Shown piece after piece: positions 52,855-61,722 of a stretch of 64,000 bases of DNA. The stretch's first letter is position 1. Each line of letters opens with the position of its first letter. Location of the stretch: assembly GCA_944323825.1 (NCBI GenBank), contig CALUTY010000002.1:124001-188000 (forward strand), written 5' to 3'. The DNA comes from an uncultured Bacteroidales bacterium (lineage in GTDB: Bacteria; Bacteroidota; Bacteroidia; Bacteroidales; UBA932). The translations under genes were made by a program, and so were the position numbers. The notes beneath the pieces are model-generated. The model was not told where the DNA came from and made no database searches. It saw only the letters and a list, made by a program, of their open reading frames with translations.

Positions 52855-54183
52855 CTAACGGTGGTGGCGCATGTTGCGCATGGCGTTTGCCATGCCGCCG
52901 CCCATGACGGTCTTCATCATGCGGCGGGTGTCCTCGAACTGCTTGAGGAGGCGGTTGACTTCCTGGAGGGAGGTGCCGCTGCCGTCGGCGATGCGCTTGC
53001 GGCGGCTTCCGTTGATGATCTCCGGCTTCTCACGCTCCTGCGGGGTCATGGACATGATGATGGCCTCGATGCCCTTGAAAGAATTGTTGTCGATATCCAC
53101 ATCCTTCAGGGCCTTGCCCATGCCCGGTATCATGGAGGCGAGATCCTTGATGTTGCCCATCTTCTTGACCTGCTGTATCTGTTCGTAGAAATCCATCAGG
53201 GTGAACTGGTTCTTGGCAAGCTTCTTCTTCAGCCTGCGGGCCTGCTCCTCGTCAAACTGCTCCTGGGCCTTCTCCACGAGGGTGACCACATCACCCATGC
53301 CGAGGATACGGTCGGCGATTCTCTTCGGATGGAATACATCGAGGGCCTCCATCTTCTCTCCGGAGCTGACGAACTTGATCGGCTTGCCGACAACCGCCTT
53401 GATGGAAAGGGCGGCACCGCCTCTGGTGTCACCGTCCATCTTGGTGAGCACGACGCCGTCGAAATCGAGCCTGTCGTTGAAAGCCTTTGCTGTCTCCACA
53501 GCATCCTGTCCGGTCATGGCATCCACCACGAACAGGGTCTCCGTCGGAGAAGTCGCCTTCTTGAGGGCGGAAATCTCGTCCATCATCTCCTCATCCACTG
53601 CCAGACGGCCCGCAGTATCTATTATGACCACTGAAATGCCTTCCTGCTTTGCCTTGGCTATGGCATTCTTTGCTATTCTGACAGGATCCTTCTCCCCGTC
53701 CTCGGAATACACCGGAACCCCTATCTGCTCCCCGAGCACCTTCAGCTGGTCGATTGCGGCCGGACGGTAGACGTCGCAGGCTGCAAGCATCACCTTCATC
53801 CCCCTCTTGCTCTTGCAATTGAGCGCGAGCTTTCCGGAGAATGTGGTCTTACCGGAACCCTGGAGGCCGGCTACGAGCACAATGCCCGGATGCCCCTTTA
53901 CATTGATATCGCTCGACTCGCTTCCCATGAGGGCGGCAAGCTCGTCATGCACGATCTTGACCATCATCTGCTCCGGTTTCACGGATGTGAGCACATTCAT
54001 GCCCATGGCCTTCTGCTTCACCTCATCGCAGAACTGCTTGGCCACCTTGTAGCTGACATCGGCATCAAGCAAAGCCCTTCTTATATCCTTAAGTGTCTCT
54101 GCGACATTTATTTCTGTAATCTTTCCCTCTCCTTTCAATATCTTGAAGGAGCGTTCAAGCCTTTCGACAAGATTTTCAAACAT
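52855..54183 (-). CDS. ffh: Signal recognition particle protein Ffh
   Basis: Ffh is the GTPase of the signal recognition particle that targets membrane proteins. The 442-aa product has the N domain, G domain (GLQGSGKTTFSGKLA near 108-122, DVYRPAAIDQL, DTAGRLAVDEEMM, TKMDGDTRGGAALS) and the methionine-rich M domain ending MRNMRHHR. Full length. It is transcribed alone toward the ABC operon terminator. No 4.5S RNA was recognised in the window. Confidence 0.97.
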   Translation of the reverse strand: MFENLVERLERSFKILKGEGKITEINVAETLKDIRRALLDADVSYKVAKQFCDEVKQKAMGMNVLTSVKPEQMMVKIVHDELAALMGSESSDINVKGHPGIVLVAGLQGSGKTTFSGKLALNCKSKRGMKVMLAACDVYRPAAIDQLKVLGEQIGVPVYSEDGEKDPVRIAKNAIAKAKQEGISVVIIDTAGRLAVDEEMMDEISALKKATSPTETLFVVDAMTGQDAVETAKAFNDRLDFDGVVLTKMDGDTRGGAALSIKAVVGKPIKFVSSGEKMEALDVFHPKRIADRILGMGDVVTLVEKAQEQFDEEQARRLKKKLAKNQFTLMDFYEQIQQVKKMGNIKDLASMIPGMGKALKDVDIDNNSFKGIEAIIMSMTPQEREKPEIINGSRRKRIADGSGTSLQEVNRLLKQFEDTRRMMKTVMGGGMANAMRNMRHHR

Positions 54184-54274
54184 ATCTGTAACAAATAATA
54201 AAACCGTGCAAAGTTAGAAACTGTTTTGAAATATCGGATAAAGTCAATCCGTAAAATGCCTCATATGTTTTCTT

Positions 54275-55459
54275 TCAAATATCTTTCTCCAAAAGGTCAT
54301 CCGAAAAGACAGCCGGAGCCAGATCACGGAGATTGTACCTGCTTGCCATCACCTGTCCGTATGCCCCGGCGCTGCGGATTGCCATCAGGTCGCCCCTCAC
54401 GCTCAACGGCAGCAGACGGCCAGCTCCCCACACATCACTCGACTCACAAACTGGACCGACCACATCATACACCTGGTCGCTTTCCCTTCCGTCATGCACC
54501 TCCGCCGACAGATTTTCTATCTTGTGGTATGCCCCGTAGAGAGCCGGTCTGATGAGATCGTTCATCCCGGCATCAAGGATCAGGAAGGTCTTCGTCTCCC
54601 CGCTCTTGACGAAAAGGACACGGGAAATGAGGGTCCCGCACTGGGCCACCACCGACCTTCCGGGCTCCACATGCACAGACTGCCCCGGCTTCAGCGGCAG
54701 ATTCTCCGCTATGGTCCTGAACCATGTCCCGAAATCCGCCACAGGATTGGCATCCGGGTCCTCATAGTCCACACCGAGACCACCGCCGAGGTCTATATTC
54801 CTTATTTCAAGCCCCTTGTCCTCAAACCAGCGCACAATCTCCGAAGCACGCCTGCATTCAAGTGAATAAACCTCCTCCACATCAGTTATCTGCGACCCTA
54901 TATGGAAATGCAGCCCCTGCAGATCCACGGCACCGCACCTTCCGAGCAGAGCCACAAGGGCTTCGAACTCATGCCTCGACACCCCGAACTTGTTTTCATA
55001 AAGTCCGGTGGTGACATATTTGTGCGTATGCGCGTCTATGTCAGGGTTGATACGCACCGAGACATTGGCCCTCACCCCCAGGGAAGCTGCGAAACCGTTC
55101 ACCACCTCTATCTCCTGAAGAGATTCGCAGTTGAAGGTACCTATTCCGAGCCTCAGCGACTCCGTTATCTCCCTGTCGCTTTTCCCTACCCCGGCAAACA
55201 CGATGTCTTCAGGACGGAAACCGCACCTGTAAGCATGCAGGACCTCATTCCCGCTCACACAGTCCGCACCGAATCCGTATGAGGCTATGTGACGGAGCAG
55301 CCTTTCTTCCGTATTTGCCTTTATGGCATAGTGCACCTTTATGCCGTACTGCGACGAAAGGGAGGCCAGTTCCGAAACCGTGGTACGGAACAGGTCCATG
55401 TCATAGAAATAAAACGGAGTGACTATCTTCCCGAATGCATCAATATATCCAGATTGCAT
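54275..55459 (-). CDS. lysA: Diaminopimelate decarboxylase
   Basis: LysA converts meso-diaminopimelate to lysine with PLP. The 394-aa product has the PLP Lys in VHYAIKANTE near residue 48, GADCVSGNEV, the glycine-rich phosphate loop DLGGGLGVDYE near 219-229, EPGRSVVAQCG and the active-site Cys in GPVCESSDVW. It starts MQSGYIDAFGKIVTPFYFYD, matching the family. A related decarboxylase of polyamine pathways (carboxynorspermidine decarboxylase) is a conceivable alternative, since a deoxyhypusine-synthase-like gene is divergent, but the length and VGPVCESSD favour LysA. The promoter suggests a leaderless transcript. Confidence 0.88.
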   Translation of the reverse strand: MQSGYIDAFGKIVTPFYFYDMDLFRTTVSELASLSSQYGIKVHYAIKANTEERLLRHIASYGFGADCVSGNEVLHAYRCGFRPEDIVFAGVGKSDREITESLRLGIGTFNCESLQEIEVVNGFAASLGVRANVSVRINPDIDAHTHKYVTTGLYENKFGVSRHEFEALVALLGRCGAVDLQGLHFHIGSQITDVEEVYSLECRRASEIVRWFEDKGLEIRNIDLGGGLGVDYEDPDANPVADFGTWFRTIAENLPLKPGQSVHVEPGRSVVAQCGTLISRVLFVKSGETKTFLILDAGMNDLIRPALYGAYHKIENLSAEVHDGRESDQVYDVVGPVCESSDVWGAGRLLPLSVRGDLMAIRSAGAYGQVMASRYNLRDLAPAVFSDDLLEKDI

Positions 55460-55463
55460 ATTC

Positions 55464-55492
55464 CAAAAATATTCAGATTGTATATCAGCAAA
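55464..55492 (-). promoter_or_regulatory. lysA promoter placing the transcript start at the ATG
   Basis: On the minus strand TTTG (55492-55489) and TATTTTTG (55471-55464) are 17 bases apart. Four bases separate the box from the A of the lysA ATG (55459), as in nadE. Confidence 0.5.
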
Positions 55493-55604
55493 TTGTATGT
55501 CAGCAAAAGTTTGACAAAAACGCTTGCAAAAATAGCGAAAAATTCGCTAATTTCGCAGTTTGAATCCAACATTCCCCGGATGGGGAGCAAAAACAACTGA
55601 CAAA

Positions 55605-56579
55605 ATGGAAAAAGGACCTATTTCACAGTTCATTACACACCATTACCGTCATTTCAACTCTGCGGCCCTCGTGGATGCCGCAAAGGCATACGACGAACAC
55701 ATGAAGAAGGGCGGAAAGATGATGTTGGCCATGGCCGGCGCCATGAGTACGGCCGAATTGGGAATCTCCCTCGCAGAGATGATACGCCAGGACAAGTTCC
55801 AGATCGTTTCATGCTCAGCCAACAATCTTGAGGAAGACATCATGAATCTGGTGGCACACTCCCACTACTACAGGGTGCCGGGCTACAGGGATCTCACTCC
55901 TGCACAGGAAAAGGAGCTCCTCGACAACCACTACAACCGTGTCACCGACACCTGCATCCCTGAGGAAGAGGCATTCCGCCGACTGGAGCACCACCTCCTC
56001 GACATCTGGAAAGACATGCAGGCAAAGGGCGAAAGGCTTCTCCCTTACGAAGTAATATACAGGCTTCTCCGCAGCGGAGTCCTCGAGCAGTACTACGAAA
56101 TCGACCCTAAGGACAGCTGGGTTCTTGCCGCATGCGAAAAGAACATCCCTATCGTGGTTCCGGCATGGGAAGACTGCACCACAGGCAACATCTTCGCAGC
56201 ACACTGCATCAAGGGAGAGCTTGATCCGCACATCATCAAGAACGGCATCGAGACAATGATATTCCTCACCGACTGGTACAAGAACAATTCAGGCGGAGAA
56301 GGAGTGGGCTTCTTCCAGATCGGAGGCGGCACAGCCGGCGACTTCCCTATCTGCGTCGTCCCTATGATGGAGCAGGACCTCGGATGGACAGGCACGCCGC
56401 TCTGGAAATACTTCTGCCAGATCTCGGACAGCACCACTTCATACGGCTCATACTCAGGAGCGGTTCCGAACGAGAAGATCACCTGGGGCAAGCTCGATGT
56501 GGACACGCCGAGATTCATCGTGGAGTCCGACGCCACCATAGTCGCTCCGCTGATGTTCGCCTACATACTGGGCTGGTAA
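55605..56579 (+). CDS. Deoxyhypusine-synthase family protein
   Basis: The 324-aa product is a clear member of the deoxyhypusine synthase (DHS) superfamily: MLAMAGAMSTAELGISLAEM near 38-57, CSANNLEEDIMNLVAH, GGGTAGDFPICVVPM, SYSGAVPNEKITWGKLDVDTP with the catalytic Lys, and ESDATIVAPLMFAY. DHS modifies eIF5A in eukaryotes and archaea; bacteria lack eIF5A, and characterised bacterial homologues use putrescine to form homospermidine or have unknown function. So a polyamine-related role is likely, not hypusination. The ATG at 55605 is chosen. Divergent from lysA. Confidence 0.92.
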   Translation: MEKGPISQFITHHYRHFNSAALVDAAKAYDEHMKKGGKMMLAMAGAMSTAELGISLAEMIRQDKFQIVSCSANNLEEDIMNLVAHSHYYRVPGYRDLTPAQEKELLDNHYNRVTDTCIPEEEAFRRLEHHLLDIWKDMQAKGERLLPYEVIYRLLRSGVLEQYYEIDPKDSWVLAACEKNIPIVVPAWEDCTTGNIFAAHCIKGELDPHIIKNGIETMIFLTDWYKNNSGGEGVGFFQIGGGTAGDFPICVVPMMEQDLGWTGTPLWKYFCQISDSTTSYGSYSGAVPNEKITWGKLDVDTPRFIVESDATIVAPLMFAYILGW

Positions 56580-56725
56580 CCGTACCGTACACAAGCGCAA
56601 AGCAAGACGGCAAGGTTTCCGGGCCATGCCGTCACACAATGACACAGGGGCGGTCAGAAGACCGGGGAAAATACGGACTCTGCCGCTCCTGATATTTATG
56701 CAGGAGACGATTTCTTAACCCAATC

Positions 56726-57901
56726 ATGATGTCCCGCATTCTGGATATACATTTCATACAATGGATCGGACTGACGGTCTCATTGACGCTGGCCATTGTC
56801 CTTATGCTGATAAATGTGCCACGCACTGAATATGCAAAGAAACTGACCAGGGCCAAGACCACCATAGCGACCAACTTCATGGTGGGAGCATTCATATTCG
56901 GCTACACCCTCTATCATTCAGACCTGCCGGACTATGAAGACTTCTCCGCCATCACCATGCTGATAATCACGGCATTCTCGTCCATCATCATGTCATATTC
57001 ACTCATAAACCTGATGCAGCCGAGATACATCGACGCCAGCAGATTCATGATCAGCGTCTTCATCCTGTTCTTTGTCAGCGCAGTCCTTACGGAATCCTTC
57101 TTTTCCGATGACAGGAGGCTCCACAGGATCACTCTGATAGTGGCAATAGTAATGTATGCCCTGCAGAATTCGTATCTGATCATCATCTTTGACAAGGCAT
57201 ACAAAAGATCCCTTGACCTTCTGGAAAAATATTATGACGAAGACGAGAAGCACAAGCTCAAATGGATCAGGTTCTGCTACATCCTGACCATGCTCACGAC
57301 AATGTTCGTCCTTGTCTACATGTTCATCCCGAAAGGGCTCATAAAGATATACACCTTCTTCTACATCCTGTATCTCATATATTTCACCGGCAATTTCATT
57401 TCATTCCTCGGCAGTCACAAGCTCCTTCTGGACGCATTCGGACACAGCGCATTTTCAAGGCCGGGTCCGACCAGGAAAAGGAGGCAGGCCAAAAGGAAGG
57501 CTGCAGAGCCGGCAGCCATTGCAGCCAGCGGAAACACCGATGATGTCAACCAGGAATTTGAAGCCATCGAACAGGCACTCAAGAAATGGGTGAGCCAGAA
57601 GAAATACAGGGAATACGACAAGAGCCGTGAAGAAGTCGCCCATGAACTCGGGACGACAAGGGAAATGCTGCATCTGTATTTCACCGAAAAGGTCGGACAG
57701 GACTTCAGAAGCTGGAGAACGGACCTGAGAATAAACGATGCCAAGCAGATGCTCCTGGACAAACGGGACACATCCATAAACCTCATCGGGGAGATGGTGG
57801 GATTCAGCGACAGATCCAACTTCCATCGCCAATTTTCCAAGCTGGTGGGCTGCTCACCGAAAAGATGGAGGGACACCGCAGGCCATCCCGAGGTTTATTG
57901 A
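56726..57901 (+). CDS. Membrane-anchored AraC-family regulator
   Basis: The 391-aa product has about seven transmembrane helices in residues 8-240, a basic linker (TRKRRQAKRKAAEPA) and a C-terminal AraC-type DNA-binding domain with two helix-turn-helices (AHELGTTREMLHLYFTEKVG near 310-329 and IGEMVGFSDRSNFHRQFSKLVGCSPKRWR, read in parts, near 353-381). Such integral-membrane one-component regulators occur in Bacteroidota. The signal and target genes are unknown. It ends overlapping by seven bases the convergent lipoprotein gene at 57895. A start two codons later (MSRILDI) is possible. Confidence 0.88.
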   Translation: MMSRILDIHFIQWIGLTVSLTLAIVLMLINVPRTEYAKKLTRAKTTIATNFMVGAFIFGYTLYHSDLPDYEDFSAITMLIITAFSSIIMSYSLINLMQPRYIDASRFMISVFILFFVSAVLTESFFSDDRRLHRITLIVAIVMYALQNSYLIIIFDKAYKRSLDLLEKYYDEDEKHKLKWIRFCYILTMLTTMFVLVYMFIPKGLIKIYTFFYILYLIYFTGNFISFLGSHKLLLDAFGHSAFSRPGPTRKRRQAKRKAAEPAAIAASGNTDDVNQEFEAIEQALKKWVSQKKYREYDKSREEVAHELGTTREMLHLYFTEKVGQDFRSWRTDLRINDAKQMLLDKRDTSINLIGEMVGFSDRSNFHRQFSKLVGCSPKRWRDTAGHPEVY

Positions 57902-58347
57902 ATATAGATAGGGGCAAGGTTGGCGCAATAGGCGTCAATAGTGGGGTCGTACAGACCTGATTTCCATGTGTATACACAGCTGGCTTCCGAGTATGGAGCG
58001 TTCGCGCCTTGCCTTTTGGCCTGCACTTTTATGATAACGTCCCCGTCAGGGCGCAGCTGCAGCCTTGTTTCATAATACCCGTCATCCGAAGTGAAGGTAT
58101 CGGCCTCGACGAGTGATGTCCCGTCACCGACATCATACCTGTCAAATACAGCCACTGATACAATTGCCCCCCCCAAAGCGGAAGCCTGAGGGTCGGAGTC
58201 CGATCCCTCATACACATATCCGCGCACCGACAGGGTGGTCATGCCGTCGGCATCAGCTTTCAATTCATCATCATAACTCATGCACGACTGGGCTGCAGGC
58301 AACGCCATACAGCATAAATAAAGGATATTCTTCAATAAAAATTTCAT
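57895..58347 (-). CDS. Small exported lipoprotein with transthyretin-like domain
   Basis: The 150-aa product starts at the ATG at 58347 (MKFLLKNILYLCCMALPAAQSC) with a lipobox-like AAQSC at residues 18-22. The rest (TLSVRGYVYEGSDSDPQASALGGAIVSVAVF and TFTSDDGYYETRLQLRPDGDVIIKVQAK) resembles a carboxypeptidase-regulatory/transthyretin-like beta fold used in Bacteroidota surface lipoproteins. Function unknown. The longer frame upstream is formed by the repeat and is rejected. Its promoter lies in the first unit of the tandem repeat at 58391-58580. Confidence 0.7.
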   Translation of the reverse strand: MKFLLKNILYLCCMALPAAQSCMSYDDELKADADGMTTLSVRGYVYEGSDSDPQASALGGAIVSVAVFDRYDVGDGTSLVEADTFTSDDGYYETRLQLRPDGDVIIKVQAKRQGANAPYSEASCVYTWKSGLYDPTIDAYCANLAPIYIQ

Positions 58348-58389
58348 TCCGGCATCAGATTTTGCCGGTTCAGATTTCAGACACGGCTG

Positions 58390-58421
58390 CAAATATACGC
58401 AAAAGCTGAGTGCAGAGCAAA
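58390..58421 (-). promoter_or_regulatory. Promoter of the small lipoprotein gene, within the tandem repeat
   Basis: On the minus strand TTTG (58421-58418), 20 bases, TATATTTG (58397-58390), a perfect Bacteroidota promoter about 40 bases before the ATG at 58347. The -33 element is part of the palindrome of the first repeat unit. Confidence 0.75.
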
Positions 58422-58580
58422 TAAATTTGCTCTGCCGAAGCGCCATAGTATATGTAGCCGTCAGGCTAAATATACGCAGAAACCGAGAGCAGAGCAAATT
58501 TATTTGCTATGCCGAGGTGCAACAGTATATGTAGCCATCAGGCTAAATATACGCAGAAACCGAGAGCAGAGCAAATTTTC
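58391..58580. repeat. Tandem 77-bp repeat carrying palindrome and promoter elements
   Basis: Two full 77-bp units (58391-58467 and 58468-58544) and a partial third (from 58545) start with AAATATACGC and contain a GCAGAGCAAAT/ATTTGCTCTGC palindrome, imperfect in the second. On the minus strand each unit has TTTG, 20 bases, then TATATTT: the unit nearest the gene has TATATTTG, the two others TATATTTA. The array thus duplicates a promoter. The non-coding region 58348-58718 is otherwise empty of recognisable features. Confidence 0.8.
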
Positions 58581-58718
58581 CAGTCCGGAATGACAATGAG
58601 GGGGTATTTTTTTGCGGATAGGCACTAAAAAAATGAAGATGACCCCGGTTTTCGAGTCATCCCCATTCATAAAATCCGCATAAACCATTGAAATTCAGCG
58701 GTACGTCATCTTTAATTT

Positions 58719-60227
58719 TTACTGATGAGCCGGTCTGAGCAGGTCAAGCACCACCTTGACAGGATTGAAGGTCTCCAGAGGCACTTCCACGAACATCGTG
58801 TTCCAGTCGCTCATGGAGCCGTTCCACAGGCCAGGAAGTTCGAGTGCCTTCAGTTCCCTGCCCTGATAGCTCTTCGAGCTGATGAAGCCGGCATCATGGT
58901 CCACATGCTCAAGAAGATTGAACGGCTGTCCCTTGTAGTCATGAAGACAGCATACGAGGTCCACAGGGTTGAAGTGCGTGGCTGATGCAAGCGCAGCCTT
59001 TGCATCCGGGTCAGTCATGTTGATCTGGACGCTTTCAAGTATCTGGAGAGAGGTAGAGCCGTCCTTCTCGGCGATTATGAAAGGTCCGCCGCCCGGCTCG
59101 CCCTGATTCTTCACCATTCCGCAAACACGGACAGGCCTGTTGAGCTTCTTTCTCAGCATCTCCACCCTTGAAGCGCAGTCGGCAGCCTTCGGCAGGGTTA
59201 TGCACAGTTCCTTGTCAAGGAAGGCCTCTATCCTGTCGCAGAGCACTCCGCAGCTCTCTGAGCATACATCAGTGCAGGCATCAAGCTCTCTCAGGAAGCC
59301 ATGCAGGGTGTCCCTCAGTTCAAGGCATTTTCCGAGCAGTATCTTCTTGTATTTCGCCGTTACAGGCAGGAGGCGTTCATTGGCCACATTGTCTATGTTC
59401 TTTATCGAAACCACCTCTTCCTTTATATTGTTGAGATTATATATGAGGGCACCGTGTCCGGCAGGCCTGAACAGCAGCGAATCCGTCTCGGTGCGGAACG
59501 GACGGTTCTCCACATCCACGGCCACGGTGTCCGTAGCCTTGTCCTGGAATGTGAAGGTGATGTTGTACTTCACGCCATAGCGCCTTTCATATTCAGCCTT
59601 GACGCCCTCATATACCTCCTCGAACAGAGGCCTGTGCTCAGGCGAGATTGTCACCACGATATTGGCGGTTCCGTCAGGGTTGCGCATATAATCCTGAGCC
59701 TCCACAAGATGCTCCGCAAAGGCAGTCCTTGCCTCACCGTCTGCATATCTGTGGAACTTGATGACCCCCTTCGGCTTGGAGCCATAGTTCAGACCCTCGG
59801 CGGTCAATGTCTTTGAAAGCACGGATTTCCTGTACTCAGCACTGTCTTCCGGCTCGCCGAAAAGGGCAGGGTCGTAAAAGGCGAATTTCCTGATATTGGC
59901 CGCAAAGCGTGCAGCAGGCGAATCCGGCTTCACATCCTCACCGGAACGGAGCACATCCAGTCCGCTGAAAAGGTCCTTGAACATTCTTGAAGCCGCACCG
60001 GATGCCGGCACGAACTTGCATTTCCCGTCCATGTGCGCACTGCCGTAATATTTCACTGCAGCTTCCTCTCCTGCGGCATCAAGCACCTTGATGCCCCTTG
60101 CCGGAGTGGCCGGAGCCACGATCTTCATCCACGGGAAGCCTTTCCTGAAATGTTCAACCTGTTCTTCCACGGTCTTGACAGACGAGCCTCTTTCCTCTAT
60201 CTGCCTGATGTCTTTTTCCTGAAACAT
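58719..60227 (-). CDS. DUF4301 family protein
   Basis: The 502-aa product (start ATG at 60227, MFQEKDIRQIEERGSSV; the longer frame begins with TTG) has the DUF4301 hallmark KFVPASGAASRMFKDLFSGLD near residues 79-99, and PKGVIKFHRYADGEARTAFAEHL, FRPAGHGALIYNLNNI and VDLVCCLHDYKGQPFNL. The fold and some motifs (GSAxSRMF, HGALIYNLN) recall nucleotidyltransferases, but the function is unknown. It is transcribed with pdxB upstream at a 73-base gap. Confidence 0.88.
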   Translation of the reverse strand: MFQEKDIRQIEERGSSVKTVEEQVEHFRKGFPWMKIVAPATPARGIKVLDAAGEEAAVKYYGSAHMDGKCKFVPASGAASRMFKDLFSGLDVLRSGEDVKPDSPAARFAANIRKFAFYDPALFGEPEDSAEYRKSVLSKTLTAEGLNYGSKPKGVIKFHRYADGEARTAFAEHLVEAQDYMRNPDGTANIVVTISPEHRPLFEEVYEGVKAEYERRYGVKYNITFTFQDKATDTVAVDVENRPFRTETDSLLFRPAGHGALIYNLNNIKEEVVSIKNIDNVANERLLPVTAKYKKILLGKCLELRDTLHGFLRELDACTDVCSESCGVLCDRIEAFLDKELCITLPKAADCASRVEMLRKKLNRPVRVCGMVKNQGEPGGGPFIIAEKDGSTSLQILESVQINMTDPDAKAALASATHFNPVDLVCCLHDYKGQPFNLLEHVDHDAGFISSKSYQGRELKALELPGLWNGSMSDWNTMFVEVPLETFNPVKVVLDLLRPAHQ

Positions 60228-60300
60228 TGTCTTATAAGTTTTAATGTCATTAATCAAAATATGAATAATTTCAAATGTTACCTGTCAAAATATGATTCCG

Positions 60301-61347
60301 TCAATCTACATATATCTCCCTGCGATAATTGTATTCCGAACGGAATTTCTCAAAGTGCTCCGGCTCCATCCTGAACATGAAGTCATCGGTGAATATCGGA
60401 TAATTGTACTGGAGCACCGCCGTTATCTGTCCCTGATTCATCCCGGTGAGATCAAGATGGACAGGCTTAAGCTCAGGTCCGCCTCCCTGCGGGAAGAAAT
60501 CATACAGAGGGGCTATCCCGAAATGCCTTGCGACCGCCTGCACAGAAGACGCCGTCCCGTTCTGCTTTCCCTGATAGGAATAGCCGGCTATATGCGGAGT
60601 CGCGATGTCCACCATTTCAAGGAGTTCCATATTGATGTCCGGCTCATTGTTCCATGTGTCGATGATCACCGGCCCGAGCTTCGGGATGGCATCCATCAGG
60701 GCATTGTCATCCACCACCTCCCCACGGGAAGTGTTTATGAAGAATGCCCCCGGCCTCATGAGATTGAAGAAATTCTCATCAGCCATCCTTCTTGTCGTGG
60801 CGTCCAGCGGCGTGTGTATGGTCACTATACGGGAATTCAGCAGGAGATGCTCAAGAGAACAGAACCCTTCGGCGCCTTCCTTCTCCGCCCTCGGAGGGTC
60901 GCACCTGAGAACATTGAAGCCTATGTGCCGGGCCATGTGCTCAACAAGCCGACCGACATTTCCCACGCCGATTATCCCGAAATTGTCACCCGGGGAAAGC
61001 TTTATCCCCTTGCGGGAAGCGGTCCCGTACAGGGCTGAAAACACATACTGCATCACTCCCCCGGCATTGCAGCCCTGGGCATTGTGCACCTCTATCCCAT
61101 GGGAATTGCAATAGTCAAAGTCTATATGGTCCGTCCCGATGGTCGCAGTGGCTATCATGGACACCCTCGACCCATCCAGAAGCTCCGCATTGCACCTCGT
61201 CCTCGTCCTTATTATGAGGGCGTCGGCATCCGCCACATCCTCCTTCGTCATGCTGCGCCCGTCAATATATACCACATCCGCATAAGGCTCGAACACCCCT
61301 TCAAGAAAAGGAATGTTCCTGTCTGCAACTATCTTTATCCTGTCCAT
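60301..61347 (-). CDS. pdxB: Erythronate-4-phosphate dehydrogenase
   Basis: PdxB is an NAD-dependent D-2-hydroxyacid dehydrogenase in the DXP-dependent pyridoxal-phosphate pathway. The 348-aa product has the catalytic-domain opening IVADRNIPFLEGVF, the Arg in ALIIRTRTRCN, ATIGTDHIDFDYC, the Rossmann motif GIIGVGNVGRLVE near 116-128, INTSRGEVVDD, and the His in ATPHIAGYSYQGK. The C-terminal dimerisation domain of PdxB is present (TGMNQGQITAVLQYNYPIFTDD). The ATG at 61347 is used; the frame runs two codons further to a TTG. Clustered with DUF721 and recF. Confidence 0.94.
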   Translation of the reverse strand: MDRIKIVADRNIPFLEGVFEPYADVVYIDGRSMTKEDVADADALIIRTRTRCNAELLDGSRVSMIATATIGTDHIDFDYCNSHGIEVHNAQGCNAGGVMQYVFSALYGTASRKGIKLSPGDNFGIIGVGNVGRLVEHMARHIGFNVLRCDPPRAEKEGAEGFCSLEHLLLNSRIVTIHTPLDATTRRMADENFFNLMRPGAFFINTSRGEVVDDNALMDAIPKLGPVIIDTWNNEPDINMELLEMVDIATPHIAGYSYQGKQNGTASSVQAVARHFGIAPLYDFFPQGGGPELKPVHLDLTGMNQGQITAVLQYNYPIFTDDFMFRMEPEHFEKFRSEYNYRREIYVD

Positions 61348-61363
61348 TTTCAATCCTATCCGT

Positions 61364-61681
61364 TTACCTTAAAACCAGTCTCTTCACCTCCAGGACCTTG
61401 CCCCTGCCGGAAATCGTCCCTGCCTCATTCCTCAGTTCGGCATTGATTTGCCTCAAAAGCTGCTCTCTGCGCACCGTCAGCATGCTCCTGACCACCGAAG
61501 AACTTATGCTGCAGCAAAGGGTCCCGTTCCGGAAATATTTGTCCATCGTATATTCCGCTGCCCCGGAAACCTTGTCCCACGCCGCGAATATCCTCATGTC
61601 GTTCAGCCCCACCTCCAGTTTCATGTCACGGATACATTCCTCTATGAGCTTGTCGATGGCCTGGGGCTCCCGCCGCTTCAT
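61364..61681 (-). CDS. DUF721 (DciA-like) protein
   Basis: The 105-aa product begins MKRREPQAIDKLIEECIRDMK, the usual opening of Bacteroidota DUF721 proteins, followed by AAWDKVSG and the small beta domain (FRNGTLCCSISSSVVRSMLTVRREQLLRQIN, read in parts). DUF721 includes the helicase loader DciA; gene order beside recF fits a replication role. The start at 61681 matches the family; 61708 would add nine residues. It follows recF by 41 bases. Confidence 0.82.
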   Translation of the reverse strand: MKRREPQAIDKLIEECIRDMKLEVGLNDMRIFAAWDKVSGAAEYTMDKYFRNGTLCCSISSSVVRSMLTVRREQLLRQINAELRNEAGTISGRGKVLEVKRLVLR

Positions 61682-61722
61682 CACTATATAATTTCCAAGG
61701 TCTTTCATTGCCTTAACATGTT

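Noticed and set aside
54184..54274. A 4.5S/SRP RNA near ffh
   Set aside because: The short spacer shows no GGAA/GCA SRP loop signature.
58391..58580. A CRISPR array
   Set aside because: Units are 77 bp, directly adjacent with no variable spacers, and no cas genes occur in the window.
58500..58688. A 62-codon ORF next to the tandem repeat
   Set aside because: Most of its coding potential comes from the repeat units, and it shares residues with the other repeat-derived frame; no start signal or family.
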